64,000 nt of DNA from Limonium bicolor (GCA_023374045.1 CM041776.1:345897636-345961635), one strand, 5' to 3'. Shown: positions 1 through 12,348, counted from the stretch's first letter. Translations and numbers: made by a program. The notes: generated from the letters alone by a model not told the origin.

Positions 1-900
1 TTGGAAACCTTTCTTACTTTACATTGTAGCAACTAACTCGACAGATTTTTAGGGTTTGTGGTCGCAGGTTTAGGGTCGTTAGACCCTAAACCCACCACTA
101 CAAACCCTAAAAATGCCTACGATGTTTTTAGCTATCCTAGGGTGGGTTTTGGAGGGTACAATAATCTTTTTGGAAGTTTTTCTGAACTTTATATTGTAGC
201 AACTAACTCGACAGGTTTTTAGGGTTTGTGGTAGCGGGTTGAGTCCCTCAACCCTTCACTACAAACCCTAAAAATGCCTTTGACGTTTTTAGCTATCCTA
301 GGGTGGGTTTTGGGGGGTAGGGTAATCTATTTGGAATATGTTTCATACTTTATATGGTAGCAACTAACTCGACAGGTTTTTAGGGATTGTGATGGCAGGT
401 TTAGGGTCATTAGACCTTAAACCCGCCACTACAAACCCTAAAAATGCCTTCAACATTTTTAGCTATCCTAGGGTGGGTTTTGGGGTGTTTTGGGGGGTAG
501 GGTAATATATTTGGAATTTGTTTCATACTTTATATGGTAGCAACTAACTCGACATGTTTTTAGGGTTTGTGGTAGCGGGTTTAGCCTAAACCCGCCACTG
601 GAAACCCTAAAAATGCCTTCGACGTTTTTAGCTATCCTAGGGTGGGTTTTGGGGTGTTTTGGGTGGTAGGGTAATCTATTTGGAAACCGTTCTATATTTT
701 ACATTGTAGCAACTAACTCGACAGGTTTTTAGGGTTTGTGGTTGCGGGTTTAGGGTCGTTAGACCCTAAACCCGCCACTGCAAACCCTAAAAATGCCTTC
801 GACGTTTTTTAGCTTTCCTAGGGTAGGTTTTCGATTGTATGGGGTTAGGGTAATCTATTTTGAAGTCGGTCTATACTTTATATTGTCATGACTAACTCGA
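1..900. repeat. Tandem satellite, about 161-180 bp units with internal palindrome
   Basis: About five and a half tandem units. The anchor gcaactaactcgaca recurs at about 28, 199, 360, 540 and 709, with a diverged copy near 887, so the periods are 171, 161, 180, 169 and 178. Each unit contains a near-perfect inverted repeat with arms of about 33 bp, for example 46-113. One arm reads ttttagggtttgtgg then cgggtttagggtc, and the other is its reverse complement. The arms carry TTTAGGG/CCCTAAA, the plant telomere heptamer, but not in a telomere array. The array enters from outside the window and decays after 850. Confidence 0.85.
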
Positions 901-1656
901 TAGATTTTCATACCACAATTATATATAACGTTTCCATGATTTATATTTAAAGGTGTCCACGAGTTCATATAAACGTTTCCACATTTTTATATATACGTTT
1001 CTATGTTTTTATATAAACGTTTCCACGTTTCTACGATTCCATGATTATTTATAACTTTTCCATGATTTATATTTAAAAGTGTCCACGAGATCATATAAAC
1101 GTTTCCACATTTTTATATATATGTTTCCATGTTTTTATATAAACGTTTCCACGTTTCTACGATTCCATGATTATTTATAACTTTTCCATGCCACCATTAC
1201 TTATAAACGTTTCCACGACATGATTACATATAAACATTTTCATTATTATATATGAATGTTTCCATGCTACAATTATATATAACGTTTCCACGATGTATAT
1301 ATAAATGTATCCACGAGTTCGGATAAACGTTTCCACCTTTTTATTTAAACATTTTCACTTTGTTAGATATATGTTTCCACATTTTTATATAAACGTTTCA
1401 ACGTTTACGATTCCATGATTATATATAACGTTTTCACGCCATGATTACATCTAAACATTTCCACGATCTGATTACATATAAACAATTTTCATAATTATAT
1501 ATGAATGTTTCCTCTCCACGATTACATATAATGTTTCCACGATTTATATATAAATGTTTCCACGTCATGATTACATATATACGCTTACCCCATTATATAT
1601 TCCATGCCACAATTATATATAACGTTTCTACGCCACGATTATATATACACGTTTCC
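901..1656. repeat. AT-rich degenerate minisatellite (ataaacgtttccacg-like)
   Basis: Short variants of ataaacgtttccacg and atgattatatataacg recur throughout. A larger tandem duplication of 126 bp is visible: gtgtccacgag at 953 recurs at 1079 with most of the sequence between. There is no credible coding sequence. Confidence 0.7.
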
Positions 1657-1855
1657 ACACAATTAAGTATAACGATTACACCGTTTAAAATTATACATTA
1701 CTTAGGCTTTTCCCATTGGGTTTTGTCTAAGGAGGTTATAGTTAATTAATATATCACTTTCTACATCACAATTAAGTATAACGATTACACCGTTTAAATT
1801 TTATACATCACTTAGGCTTTTTCCCACTGGATTTTGCCTAAGGAGATTTATATAT
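1657..1855 (+). repeat. Tandem duplication, about 110 bp, with copia-LTR-like motif
   Basis: cacaattaagtataacgatt begins at 1657 and again at 1767. Both copies run on into a cttaggcttt, tcccaytgg, gttttgyctaagga stretch. That wording resembles the conserved R-region motif of many plant copia LTRs, so these may be remnants of duplicated LTR pieces. The assignment to an LTR is inference. Confidence 0.5.
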
Positions 1856-2479
1856 ACATGTTTCCGCAAAATTATTTTTACGATTAAAGTTTTATAAAAA
1901 ATATTATACATCACTTTTTTAAATTTAGAAATTATAAATATTAGCTTAGTATTTTTATATTAATAATTTTTTTAATTAATTAATATATTTTAAATTATTA
2001 TGCTCCATTTTTACATATATACATAAACAATGTATATATTAGAAAAATGACAAAATAATGATATTCTAACATTAACAAAATAAATAACTAAAACAAATAC
2101 GGACCACATACAAGCATGCATGTGAGATGTGTAATAAAAAAATACTGACCACATACAAGCATGTATATGAGATGTGTAATAAAAAAATAAAATCAAAATG
2201 GAACATCCTAGGACATAATCACCTAATCCAGTCCCAACTACAGCCCACGTGGGTGCTGATATTAAAAAAAAAAAGTTTCCGTCACGGACGGAAAAACCAT
2301 CTCCGTCACCTAATCCACTCCCGTTGGAATAGGGTTAGGGCTTCTGGCCTTCTCGTTTCCTATCTCGATTATAGTTCTAGCTCTTTTCTTCCTCGTAAAG
2401 CTTTGACCTTTTCTTGTTTCCTCCTTCTTTTCCATCCAAAATTTCCTTTGTTCATGCTCCAACTTTTAATTCTCTATAA
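1856..2479. other. AT-rich spacer with 45 bp tandem duplication
   Basis: Very AT-rich to about 2100. A 45 bp unit beginning gaccacatacaagcatg is repeated at 2102 and 2147. From 2270 there is an A run and then gtttccgtcacggacgg, leading into the LINE-like remnant. No gene is seen. Confidence 0.6.
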
Positions 2480-4145
2480 CTATGATTGATCCTTCCTTGC
2501 ATGGACTGGTGGATGAGATTGATTCTTGATGCGCGAAGCTTTCTCTCACATTAAAGGAGGGGGAGACAACTTCCTTGGATGATCTGGTAGATGACGGCCA
2601 AGTGCTTTCCTTTGAACGTTGCCTCCTTTGTAATCTTTTCTTCACTAAGGGTATGGATGTTCGAGCTATAGAGAGCACCCTAAGGTTTGGCAGATGGAAG
2701 GTGAGCTCAAAGTTCGAACTACGGGCAAGAATCTATTTCTTGTTTAGTTTGAAAAGCCAGATCTAGTGCATGTAGTTCAGAGCCAAGGCCCTGACCATCC
2801 ACTTCTTGTTTTCCAGCACATTGTTAAATTGAAGGCTCCCAATGATCATGGGTTTCGCTTGTAATGATCCATGACAAACCCTTTCTATTTTAGCATAAGG
2901 ACTTTGTCCACCGATTAGGTAATTGACTTGGAAGTTTCCCTGAATATGGCAAGGACGATGGTCATATAGGGAGCAAATACATGAGGATTTAAGTCCTCTT
3001 GAATATTTACAAACCTATTCTACAATGCGTTAAAATCTCAATCGATGGTTCCTGCATGCCACTAAAGACTGCTCCGATCAAACTGATCCATCTATGGGTG
3101 TTTATCCTTATGGTCTGTGGTTGAGGGCGTTCGGGCTTTGATTAGGTAGGAAAACTCAAACAGAGAAGAGCGGTGAGGTTTGGAAGTATATTTGTGGTGT
3201 TGACTAGAAATTTTCTCGTCTAGAAGCGGATCCTTCCACGGGCATCAGGGTAGTGTTAACAAAGGCGATTCAATGGGTGGTTCTTGTTCCTTACAACCAA
3301 GTCCACGTTGTGCCCCAATTCATGAGACTATTCGGAGATATGAGGATGAAGACTCGGAGGGAACCCCATTTTTGATGAGGGTTGAGAAACATCCAACCAT
3401 AACAGGTGGGAAGAAACAAAACTATGACTGAATCATTAACGTTGGCACACTCGAGGAGGTTTAAACTTCCTATAAGACCGGTCCTTGTGTCAAGAAGGGC
3501 AAAAAATGCAGTCTAGGAGTGGAGCTCCTCTTGTGGTGGACCTAGTTCATCAGATGGAGCCTTCTCAACAGGTTTTCGGCACACATGAATCGACGACATT
3601 CCCTAAAGTTTCCAGGAACTGCCAGGATAAATGACATCTATAAGCTATGGTCACCAAGATTGACAGAACTGTAGTGTGAACATAGTTTTTTTTAATCCTT
3701 GTGGTTGTGCTTTTTTTTTTTTATGAACGTATGGTTATGTAGATGAAGGGATTCATCCATCTTGGGTTAAATTGTTATTTTCTTTTACTTGGTTATCTTT
3801 CCTTTCTTTTGTTTACTGTAGTTTTAGTTTAGATAGTCTTCAGATTATGTTTATATCTTTAGACTTAATGATATATAGCCTATGGAGATGCCTATTTTGC
3901 TTAGAATACTTAGGTTAACTATGTCTATTTCCTATGGTGAGGTAAACGAGCTTGGAAGGCTCCTGTTCTTCAATAGTCGGTCAGAATTGTACCTTACTTT
4001 GCAGGTACTATTCAGATGTTGAAGGGTGGGTCTTGATCTACTATTTATGTCAGCTGACTACTCTTGAGATTTATTACAACTTTAACTATGTAATGATGTA
4101 TCATATCCTATGCTAATGACAAGTTGGTTTGTTTCGTAAAAAAGT
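2480..4145 (+). mobile_element. Degraded LINE-like ORF1 (DUF4283-type) remnant
   Basis: Broken reading frames from an ATG near 2484 resemble the N-terminal DUF4283 domain of plant non-LTR retrotransposon ORF1. A lead-in around DDLVDDGQVLSFERCLL is followed, after a frame change near 2690, by KVRTTGKNLFLV, an in-frame stop, FEKPDLVHVVQSQGP and similar stretches. Further scrambled pieces continue to about 3660. The end near 4120, ggtttgtttcgtaaaaaag, looks like a LINE tail. Endonuclease and reverse transcriptase are absent, so the copy is internally deleted. The family is inferred from residue pattern only. Confidence 0.5.
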
Positions 4146-4710
4146 AAAATGAGAAATATATAGTAAATGTGCATCATCTTTTAACATATTAAAATATTTT
4201 ATAAAATTAAAACTATGAAGTTTTAAAATAGATAATTATGATGTATACTTTAAAGAATTTACAAAAATTATGTAAATTTACATTTGGACTAAAGATGCAT
4301 ACTTTGAATAAATTTTTACTCGAACAAAATATATGTTAAGGGTGTGCACATGAGTAAAATATTGAAATAATTAACCTTAAAAATTTAATCTTCAATCTTC
4401 TATCGTGGCCAGCATGAAAAGTGACCCTTTGTATTATAACTTACCTTATTTTATTGTTATGGGTTAATGGCGGAAAGTGCTAAGGTTACACCTTTTCAAC
4501 CATTCAGAGATTTATGCAGATACAAGTTTGTAAATACAAATATACCTTAATGTCTTATTATAACTCAAATGAAGTAAACAATTTTGGTGAAACTAAAAGT
4601 TAACAAATAAATATTTGTATGTTTTTAAAAGAAGAAATAAATACTAGTACATAAAGTTGCTAATAATTGTTTTAGAAGTATCAATAAATATGTCGAGTAG
4701 GAGATAAATA

Positions 4711-4946
4711 CTCCCTCGTCCTGAATTGACTGTCCTGTTTGCTTTATGACACGTTTTTCCACTTCAATATTAAGCATATAAGATAAAATAATTTATAAAA
4801 CTAAATTTTGTAACATATAGTTTATTATGTAAGGATTCATATGTAAAACTTAAATTTTTAAAATTAATTTATCTTATATGTTAAAAATTGAAGTCAAACG
4901 ACATGTCCAAATAGTAAACAGGACGGTCAATTCAGGACGGAGGGAG
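4711..4946. mobile_element. Stowaway-type MITE
   Basis: The left end ctccctcgtcctgaattgac and the right end, whose reverse complement is ctccctccgtcctgaattga, form terminal inverted repeats. TA dinucleotides flank both ends (4709-4710 and 4947-4948). Length 236 bp, AT-rich, no coding capacity. These are the hallmarks of Stowaway (Tc1/mariner-related) MITEs. Confidence 0.92.
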
Positions 4947-4948
4947 TA

Positions 4949-5889
4949 TGATATAATACATAAACATGCAATTAGAATAAAAACCTATTGTTTTATATAT
5001 GTGTTATTATATAAGAAAAATTATCTTAAGGTTGTGTTCATTTGTCAAGCTGAAATTAATAGAAGAAGTATTAAAATATAGAGTGAATAGTAATAAACAG
5101 ATAGTTAAAGAAGATTTTTTAGATAGAAATAATCAAAAGAAGCTAGTTGATTTTGTATTTTTTTTTCTTTTTTCCAATACGCCACTTATACGTATAAAAA
5201 ATGGTAGATGACTTATGACTGATTTTATAAAATCTGCCAACAGGATTCGCTAACTCCAAATGGATAAATGTATGGTCAATACTCTAGATATAGTAAATCT
5301 GTTATAAGCTACTGTGGAATCCACTAATTAATACCAGTGAGGCTTAAGACAGATAATAAGAGTGGGGGAATAAAAAAGTGGAATCCATTTATGAACCAAG
5401 TTGCACTAATTCACTTCGTAGCACAATAGAAGCCGTCTTAAATGAGATGGTAGTTTATACCCTGTAAGAGAAGACAAGAGTGTTGAGGTTTTTAGTGAAA
5501 CCCAATTACCAACCAAAGGTTGAAAAATGTTTAGATAAATTATATCATCTTAGGCCTAGGTGATATGTATCTGATTGATGATGACTTATGGTAGAAAATG
5601 AACTAGAGGGTTGCACAAAGATTACTTCTCTTTTTTATGTGTTGTGCTCCCATCCTTTCATTCATCATCCTCCTTTCACTCTCATTGTTGATCCCACATC
5701 AACGCAAAACGCTTTCCTAACCTTAAAGCCCTGGTAGCATAAAATTCGTATACTTCTTCACAAAAAATGGTATACTTTTGCATCACCATTCTTTTCAAGT
5801 TCCATTAGGGTGCCCATCGGATTTGGCTTGAATGAGCAATCTTATGAAGATATGCTAGCCGTCCAGTAGGCTTCTGTTTGCCGAATAGT
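4949..5889. other. Intergenic AT-rich DNA, nothing recognised
   Basis: Short open frames only, with no recognisable domain, terminal repeat or RNA gene. Confidence 0.5.
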
Positions 5890-5894
5890 GAAGA

Positions 5895-6160
5895 TGTTTA
5901 AAATAAAAGTTAATTATTCAAGAGTCATGTTTGTGATGAAGTATCAATACTATATGTAAAATTGTATCTATATGTAAAGTCACAATCATACTAGTTGTAT
6001 CCATATGTAACATCGCAACTATACATAGAGTTGCAACCATAGAAAGAGTCACTTCATAGTAGATAGTACTATATAAAGGGGCTGTTGTGAATAGTTTTTG
6101 CAATTTATCAGTCATACATATTTCCATATCCTCTATCTATCTTCTATTTTATTTTCTACA
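5895..6160 (+). repeat. Copia element 5' LTR
   Basis: Starts TGTTTAAAATAAAAG and ends TTTTCTACA. Holds a TATA box (actatataaagggg near 6067), matched in the 3' LTR near 11364. The stretch tatctatcttctattttatt near the end is also nearly identical in both. Confidence 0.7.
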
Positions 6161-6162
6161 AA

Positions 6163-6176
6163 ATGATATCAAATCC
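6163..6176 (+). other. Probable primer-binding site (tRNA-Met-like)
   Basis: tgatatcaaatcc just inside the LTR matches TGGTATCAGAGCC at 10 of 13 positions, as expected for a decayed initiator-Met primer-binding site of copia elements. Confidence 0.45.
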
Positions 6177-7046
6177 CTGTACAAAGCCCCGACACCCTTA
6201 TTGACAAAATCCTCATCCCCACGCCTATATCTCTAATGCCCTCGACTTGCACCCCGTAAACCCTGCAATAGGAGTAGTCATCATCACCATCATCTAACTC
6301 GTGCATCTTGTTCTCACTGAAGTTCTTCCACTCACGTTTTGACTTATTTCTGACACCCATTAATCTCAAATTCTAACCCATTTCCGTCGGAGTCCCTCAA
6401 ATACACACAACCTACTGAGAATGATTGAAAGAGGGAAATAGCATTTGTGAGATTTCGAGAATTAGGAATTGGAAGATAGGAAAGTAAACAATTGAGAGAA
6501 AAAAGAGGGGAAGTTATTTTGTCTGAGAATTAGATATGTGTGCGAGAAAAGAGGAAAAAGAGTTATGATGGAGGAAAAGAAATAAAAAAGGAAAAAAGAT
6601 CATGGTGAAGAAGAAAAAGAAGTTGAAAAAAGGTGTTTTTAGGTTTGAAGATAAAAAAATGGAAAGACATATTGTAAGGAAAAATGGAAAACAAGGATTT
6701 GTTTTTTTTTTTTTACAGAAAACATGGCTTCAAATTTTCCGTTTATGATAATTTTAGTACTAGTATGAAGGCTTTGCCCTCACCCTCATCCATCAATGTG
6801 TTGATGTAAGATTTTGCTCAGCAAACTCAGTTAGAAACTGAGAACAAATACTAAGTCGTGAATTGACATCAGTAGCATTACAAGATCCCAAAAAAATCAA
6901 GTGGTACACTTAGCTATTTGGCAGCATTCTTGTCTATCTGCACGAACCGCCTTATTCTGATAAAGGTAGTTAGGATTTTATCTCTTCCATTTGTAAATTA
7001 AGATATTCTAATTATCAGATAAATCATTTGTAGGATATATTATAAT
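6177..7046. other. Copia internal 5' region without recognisable gag
   Basis: The place where gag should lie holds a purine-rich tract (6420-6720, many gaaaaag repeats) and unassigned DNA. No gag or zinc-knuckle reading frame is visible on either strand. Either gag was deleted or this is another unrecognised insertion. Confidence 0.4.
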
Positions 7047-7890
7047 TGTTGGTACGGTATTATTAGTCATACCTTAACCATATTATTAAAAGTACTAATC
7101 ACATCTCCCTCTTATGATCGCATGTACCTGGGTGACAAACCAACGATCGGGGCACAAGGACCTTAGCCGGGGAAGACATCGACAAACCCAGGAAGCCGGC
7201 TTCACCCTACCTTGAAGCCGGGCAAAGGCGGATGGGCATTTCCAGCCAAAACCTCGATTAACTCCCTTCACCACAGAGGAACACTCATGACTCGGTACAC
7301 CCCCTCGATGACCTGTCCAATTAGTCTCATTGGACAATCCATAATTACCGCTTTCGACACTCATGATTACCAATTCGCATGGCTCTTTAACATACCATTA
7401 ATACCTCAAGACAGCAAGTGTCCTTTTGGCAATTAATAAGGGGCGGCCGAATCAGAGCAAGGAAACTTTGCCCCTGACATTGACCTACCTTAGGTGACGT
7501 CAACCCTAGCTCGTGACATGATCCAGATCATCAAGCCCGCAAGCGGACAAACGGCAGGCCAAATGAACTCACCACTTCCTTATCCGTTTCGTTATAAATA
7601 GCAATCAATGTCACATTTATCAGAACACACGACAGAGGAGAAAAAAGACAACTCTCAACGCGCTCTCTCTATCTATCTCTCTTTTCTTCACTTGTAATCA
7701 CCCGATTCTATCACCCTACTAAGAGCCTATGTCAAACCTCCAGTGGACAAGGTCATTCAAAACCAAACCACGTAAATCTGGATGACTTCTTCATTTCTTG
7801 CAATCATACTTGATGTACTGTCTTAATCACAGAAAGAAATAAACCGGACCTAAATCTGCTGGCTAAACTCTAACATATAGATTACCAACA
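7047..7890 (+). mobile_element. Solo LTR, 844 bp, nested in copia
   Basis: Begins TGTTGGTA and ends TACCAACA, a perfect 8 bp terminal inverted repeat with the TG...CA ends of an LTR. It is more GC-rich than its surroundings and has a TATA-like cgttataaatagc near 7593 followed by a pyrimidine-rich leader (ctctctctatctatctctc). Flanks ataat and tctaa do not give a clean TSD. No coding region; orientation plus from the TATA position. Superfamily unknown. Confidence 0.7.
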
Positions 7891-7904
7891 TCTAACGAAT
7901 AGTT

Positions 7905-10560
7905 ATAGAAAAATGATTGCAAAGGTGCCGATGTCTGAAAATAGGATGTTTATTCTTGATATTGAGAGTACTACTAATGCCAAGTGTCTGAAAGCTTGTG
8001 TCAAAGATACATCTTGGATTTGGCATCTGAGGTTCAGACGTGTGAACTTTGAAAATTTAAAGAAGATGGGTTAAAAAAGAATGGAGAAAGGTCTTCTATA
8101 TATCAACCACCTTGAATAGTTTTATGAATGATGCTTGGTCGAAAACCACTTGAACTTATTCATGCTGATGTTTATGAGCCAATCACACCAAAGTCTCTTG
8201 GTTCTAGTCTGTATTTTCTACTCTTTATTGATGATTATTGTAGAAAGACATGTTTTTTTTAAAGAAAAATCTAAAGTATCCTGCATGCTAAAAAATTCAA
8301 GGTTTTCGCTAAAAATCAAAGTGGACTATATCACGTCATCGAGAACAGACATAGGTGGTGAATTATTTTGAATGAATTAAATTAGTTTTGTGATGTGAGT
8401 GACACCGCGCCATGTTCTCCTCAACAAAATGGTGTGCCAGAAAGAAATATTCGAACCATTCTTAATATGGGTCGAAGTATGTTGAGGAGCAAGGAGATGC
8501 CAAAAGAGTTTTGGGCTGAAGCGGTGGATTGTGTAGTATATTTATCCAACTGTTGACCCATAAGAAGGCTTTATAGCAAGAACCCTCAAGAAACCTGGAG
8601 TGGTTTCAAGCAATATTTGTCTCACTCAAAGGTGTTCAGATCATTACCCATGTGCACATACCTGATCAAAAAAGGAGAAAGCTTGATGACAAAAGAAAGA
8701 AATACATTTTCATTGGCTATGATCTGCGATCCAAAGAATACAAACTTTACAATCCAAGTCTTTGAAAGATCTTGGTGAGCAGAGATGTTATTTTCAATGA
8801 AGTAGATCTAGACTGAAATCATGAAGATAAGAAGCAATTTATCTTTTTTCGCACTTGCCACCAATGAAGTTCAAGTCGATGAACAAAATTCTGAGTTTGT
8901 GACACTAGTGAGACCACAACAATCATTATTTTTTGTTATCACCCTTGACACCAACACAAGCATCTTCTGTGAGAATATCACCTTCTTCCTCAAGTGAAAA
9001 TTCGAATGTACCATTGAGGATGATAATACTTGAAGATATCTATGAGAAGCTTGATCATAAACAAGAAGTTGATGATGAACTTACTCTTTATTGTCATTTT
9101 GTAGATTGTGAACCTCTTAGTTTTAAAGTGGCGATAAAAGAAAATAAGTAGAGGCTAGCCATGGATGAAGAGATCAAATCCATTGAGAAAAATGATATGT
9201 GGGATCTTGTGACCTTGCGGAAAGAAGAAAAACCCATTGGTCTTAAATGGATTTATAAGTTAAAGAAGAGCCAAAAGAAGAAATAGAAAGATACCAGGGG
9301 AGATTAGTGTGCCAAAGGTTTGGAGTTTATTATGGTGAAGTGTTTTCCCCCGTTGCCCGATTAGAAACCATTTGGTTGATCATTTCACTTGATGCCCAGA
9401 AGAAGTGGAAATTTTATCAAATGTATGTAAAATCAACATTCTTGAATGGAGTGCTTGAAGAAAAGGTGTACGTTGAACAACCTTCAGGCTATGAAGTCAA
9501 AGGCCATGAAGGGAAAGTATTAAAATTGAAAAAGACATTGTTTGAAACAAGCACCGAGAGCATGGAACAGTCGGTTTGACAAATATCTTCAAAATAATGG
9601 TTACATCAAGTGCCCACATAAATCGGCCTATGTAAAGATATGTAAGAATGATGATCTGACCTTTACAGGAAGTAATCCAAGAATGTTTGAAGAATTCTAC
9701 AAAATCATGACCAAGGATTTCAGATGACAGATCCTAGTATCATATCTTATTATATTTGCATTAAAATAAAACATAAAGAGGATGGATTTTTTTTATCTCA
9801 CAAGAAAGTTATGCAAAGGAGGTGCTGCAGAAATTAAGATGGAAGATTGTCATCCGATAAATATGCTGGTAGATTGAAGTTGTCAAAAAATGATGAAAGC
9901 GAATAGGTGGATCCTCTGATTTTCAAAAGTCTTGTTAGAAGTTTGAGATATTTGACATGCACAAGGCCGAAATTATTTTTGGAGTTGGGTTCATTAGTTG
10001 CTATAAGGAGTCTCCATCAACGAATCAGTTTAAGGCAACGAAAAGAATTTTTCAGCATCTAAAGAGAACAATTAACAATGGTTTGTGTTATTCATCCTAT
10101 GGAGAGTACAAACTTGTTGGGTATAGTGACAATGACTGGGCATGAGATATTGATGATAAAAAAAGCACTATCAGTTTCAGGTTCTATATAGGAGACACAA
10201 CTTTTTCATGGAGTTTGAAGAAGCAACCGAATGTCACTCTCCACAAGTGAAGCTGAATATGTCGCTGCCACATCATGTGTTTGTCACACCATATAGTTAA
10301 GAAGAATATTGTGAGAGTTAAAGACTTCCCAAGAGAAGGTGATAGAGATTTGTATTGACAATAGACGGCTATTGCTTTAGCCAAGAATCCAGTATTTCAT
10401 GATAGGAGCAAACACATCGATATGAAATAATATTTTATCTATGATTGTGTTGTTGTCAATGAAGTGGAGTTGAAGTTCGTGAAGACTTATAATCAGGTTG
10501 TAGATATTTTCCAGAAGCCGCTGAAGCAAGAAGTGTTGAGCAAAGTATGTTCAATGTTAG
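7905..10560 (+). pseudogene. Copia pol polyprotein remnant (integrase, RT, RNase H)
   Basis: In order: a GAG-pre-integrase segment (about 7915-8075, with WIWHLRFRRVNFENLKKMG), the integrase core (8130-8560, with LELIHADV, LLFIDDYCRKT and CSPQQNGVPERNIRTI), reverse transcriptase (9160-9730, with DLVT, GLKWIYKLKK and ARLETIWLIISL) and RNase H (9960-10400, with ATKRIFQHLKRT and YKLVGYSDNDWA). Many frameshifts and stops interrupt it, such as 8071, 8372 and 9285. The catalytic YVDD box reads KNDD in a shortened stretch (about 9645-9660), so the RT could not work. The family is clear; function is lost. Confidence 0.8.
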
Positions 10561-10570
10561 GAGTCATGAA

Positions 10571-10592
10571 TTAAGTTTAAGGGGGGGGGGGG
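10571..10592 (+). other. Polypurine tract before 3' LTR
   Basis: ttaagtttaa followed by a run of 12 G residues directly abuts the 3' LTR, the expected plus-strand priming site of the copia element. Confidence 0.7.
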
Positions 10593-11454
10593 CAAAAATA
10601 AAAAGTAACTTAAATATTCAAGATTTATGTATGTAAAGTTCGTTATTATATATAAAGTTGTATCCATATGTAAAGTCGTAACCATAACAGTCGTATCCAT
10701 ATGTAAAGTCGTAACCATACATAGAGTTACAACCATAGAAAGAGCCACTTCTTAGTACTGAAGAGGGAAAAAATGAGACCAGCCAAAAAACCAAGAAAGG
10801 ATCAAGAAGCCAGCACCCAAGCAACAAAGAATAGCGACCGGTAGTCACGACCGGTCGCAGTAGCAAGGAATAGACGTAAATAACGACCGGTCATATGTGA
10901 CTGGTTGAATAGCGAGAAATAAGCATAGGAGGCGACCGGTCGCCAACGATTGGTTGTACAGATAAAGATATGTAAGATAATAACCGGACTCTGACGAACC
11001 GCTCATCTAAAGACTATTTAAAATAAGCGACCGGTCGCATGTGACCAGTTATATCCACAGAAATACTTTATAGCTATAAATTAAACAAGGTGACAGCCTG
11101 GCAAAACAAGTGGATTGACAGGCTAGCAACAACAAGGATTGTAAGGTAAAATTATAAGTAGGGGTTCACCCCCATAGAAATGGACATGCTGTCAATACTT
11201 ACTTAATCTTTTCTACTTGATTACTCTATTTATTGTAAAGTTATCCCTGAGTGTGATTTCACAAGTAACCAGGTAATCCGATGGATACTTTAGCGTGAAT
11301 CATAGATCAAAGGGAGATTAGAGATTTAGATTATTAGGGAAAGGAATTCTACCTTTTTCAAGTACTATATAAAGGGGTATTGTAAACAGTTTTGCAATTC
11401 ATCAATCAAACGTATGTCAATCTCCTCTCTCTATCTTCTATTTTATTTCTTAGA
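10593..11454 (+). repeat. Copia element 3' LTR (split by a nested solo LTR)
   Basis: Left part 10593-10758 (repeats of tccatatgtaaagtcgtaac) and right part 11361-11454 (agtactatataaaggggtat to tcttaga) together match the 5' LTR at 5895-6160. The 602 bp between is a separate insertion. Confidence 0.75.
10759..11360. mobile_element. Solo LTR, 602 bp, with GACCGGTC palindromes
   Basis: Starts TGAAGAGG and ends CTTTTTCA. It is flanked by a perfect 5 bp duplication agtac (10754-10758 and 11361-11365), and the copia 5' LTR shows the empty site. Inside are at least five copies of a cgaccggtcgc-like palindrome (10830-11060) alternating with gtgactggtt variants. There is no coding capacity. A solo LTR is the simplest reading; a small TIR-less transposon is less likely. 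Confidence 0.85.
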
Positions 11455-12343
11455 GAAGAAGCTCCCCTCTCTCTGTAATTCTAGTGAAAGAAATAGAAGT
11501 TAGATCAAGCAGGCTTGTAGCAAATAAATACTCTCTCAAAATAAGCTAGTAGGAGCATGAGTCTTGATTATTCAATAACAAAGCGCACTTCTGAAGTCTT
11601 GTGTTCTTGTAGTTGAGTGTGGTTGTTGAATTTCTAGGTGACTCGCACTAGGGGTTAGAAAGAGGTACATGACTATGGATTTCACTATAACCATTATCTA
11701 TTACGTAAATATTTTCTATTGTGTAATCATTATCTATTGATACTCCCTGTGATAAGGTCCAAAAGGAGAGCATGAGTAAAGTTTTCACCTATCATGATTT
11801 CCTCGCACCACCGAACATATATTGTTGACTCACCTTATTGATGACACCAAATATACTCGTCTAACTTGTAGGTTTAGAAGAAGGTATGAGGCGAGTGTGG
11901 GATCCAGCCCAAACTGTGTATCAAATCCAACTTATAGAATCTGAACCTAAAAATATGGAGATTCAAATGCCAACATTAGATTGCGACTCTCAACAAGCCC
12001 TCGTCTAATGGTTTTTATGTAAGTGAGCATACAAAATAACCCTGTGTTGAAGTACTACTTCTTGATTTTCTTGAGCGGAACTCCAAAGAAAATAAAACTA
12101 TTCAGACTTAGTTGAATGAAGGTAGGAGACATTAAGATTCTAGTGTGTGCTTAACATCAAGAGCAAACAACGGGGAATCAAGGTAGGGGAATAATGATGA
12201 AAAACTGAGTAAAAACTAGGATTAAGAACCTTTATTAGTTGATGGTAATGCGTAAATGAATATTGCAAAAGATATAAAGTGATGTATATTCTACAACAAG
12301 TGCATTAGTGGATTGTTAGATGAATCCAACATTTAAAAGTATG
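11455..12343. other. Intergenic, possible copia R/U5-like sequence
   Basis: From 11460 to about 11740 the text (cttctgaagtcttgtgttcttg, gagtgtggttgttgaa) resembles the transcribed part of copia LTRs, so the LTR may originally have extended further. After 11750 nothing is recognisable. Confidence 0.4.
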
Positions 12344-12348
12344 CCCTC

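Larger units (their letters stand above)
5895..11454 (+). mobile_element. Ty1/copia retrotransposon, decayed, with two nested solo LTRs
   Basis: The upstream LTR (5895-6160) matches a downstream LTR (about 10592-11454) once a 607 bp nested insertion is removed. The direct repeat gaaga flanks the outside (5890-5894 and 11455-11459), consistent with a 5 bp TSD, although the motif is low in complexity. Between them lie a primer-binding-like site, copia pol remnants in the order integrase, reverse transcriptase, RNase H, and a polypurine tract. Gag is not recognisable in 6161-7046, so that part is lost or replaced. Alternatively the 3' LTR could extend beyond 11454, if the 5' copy was cut short at 6160. 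Confidence 0.75.

Noticed and set aside
1..900. Telomere or interstitial telomere array
   Set aside because: TTTAGGG occurs only singly inside 170 bp units, not as a head-to-tail heptamer array.
901..1656. CRISPR-like alternation of short repeats and spacers
   Set aside because: The repeats are degenerate, unevenly spaced and AT-rich in a plant nuclear context; an ordinary minisatellite.
7095..7436. Overlapping open frames on both strands in GC-richer DNA
   Set aside because: They lie wholly inside a solo LTR; the higher GC content explains the lack of stops.
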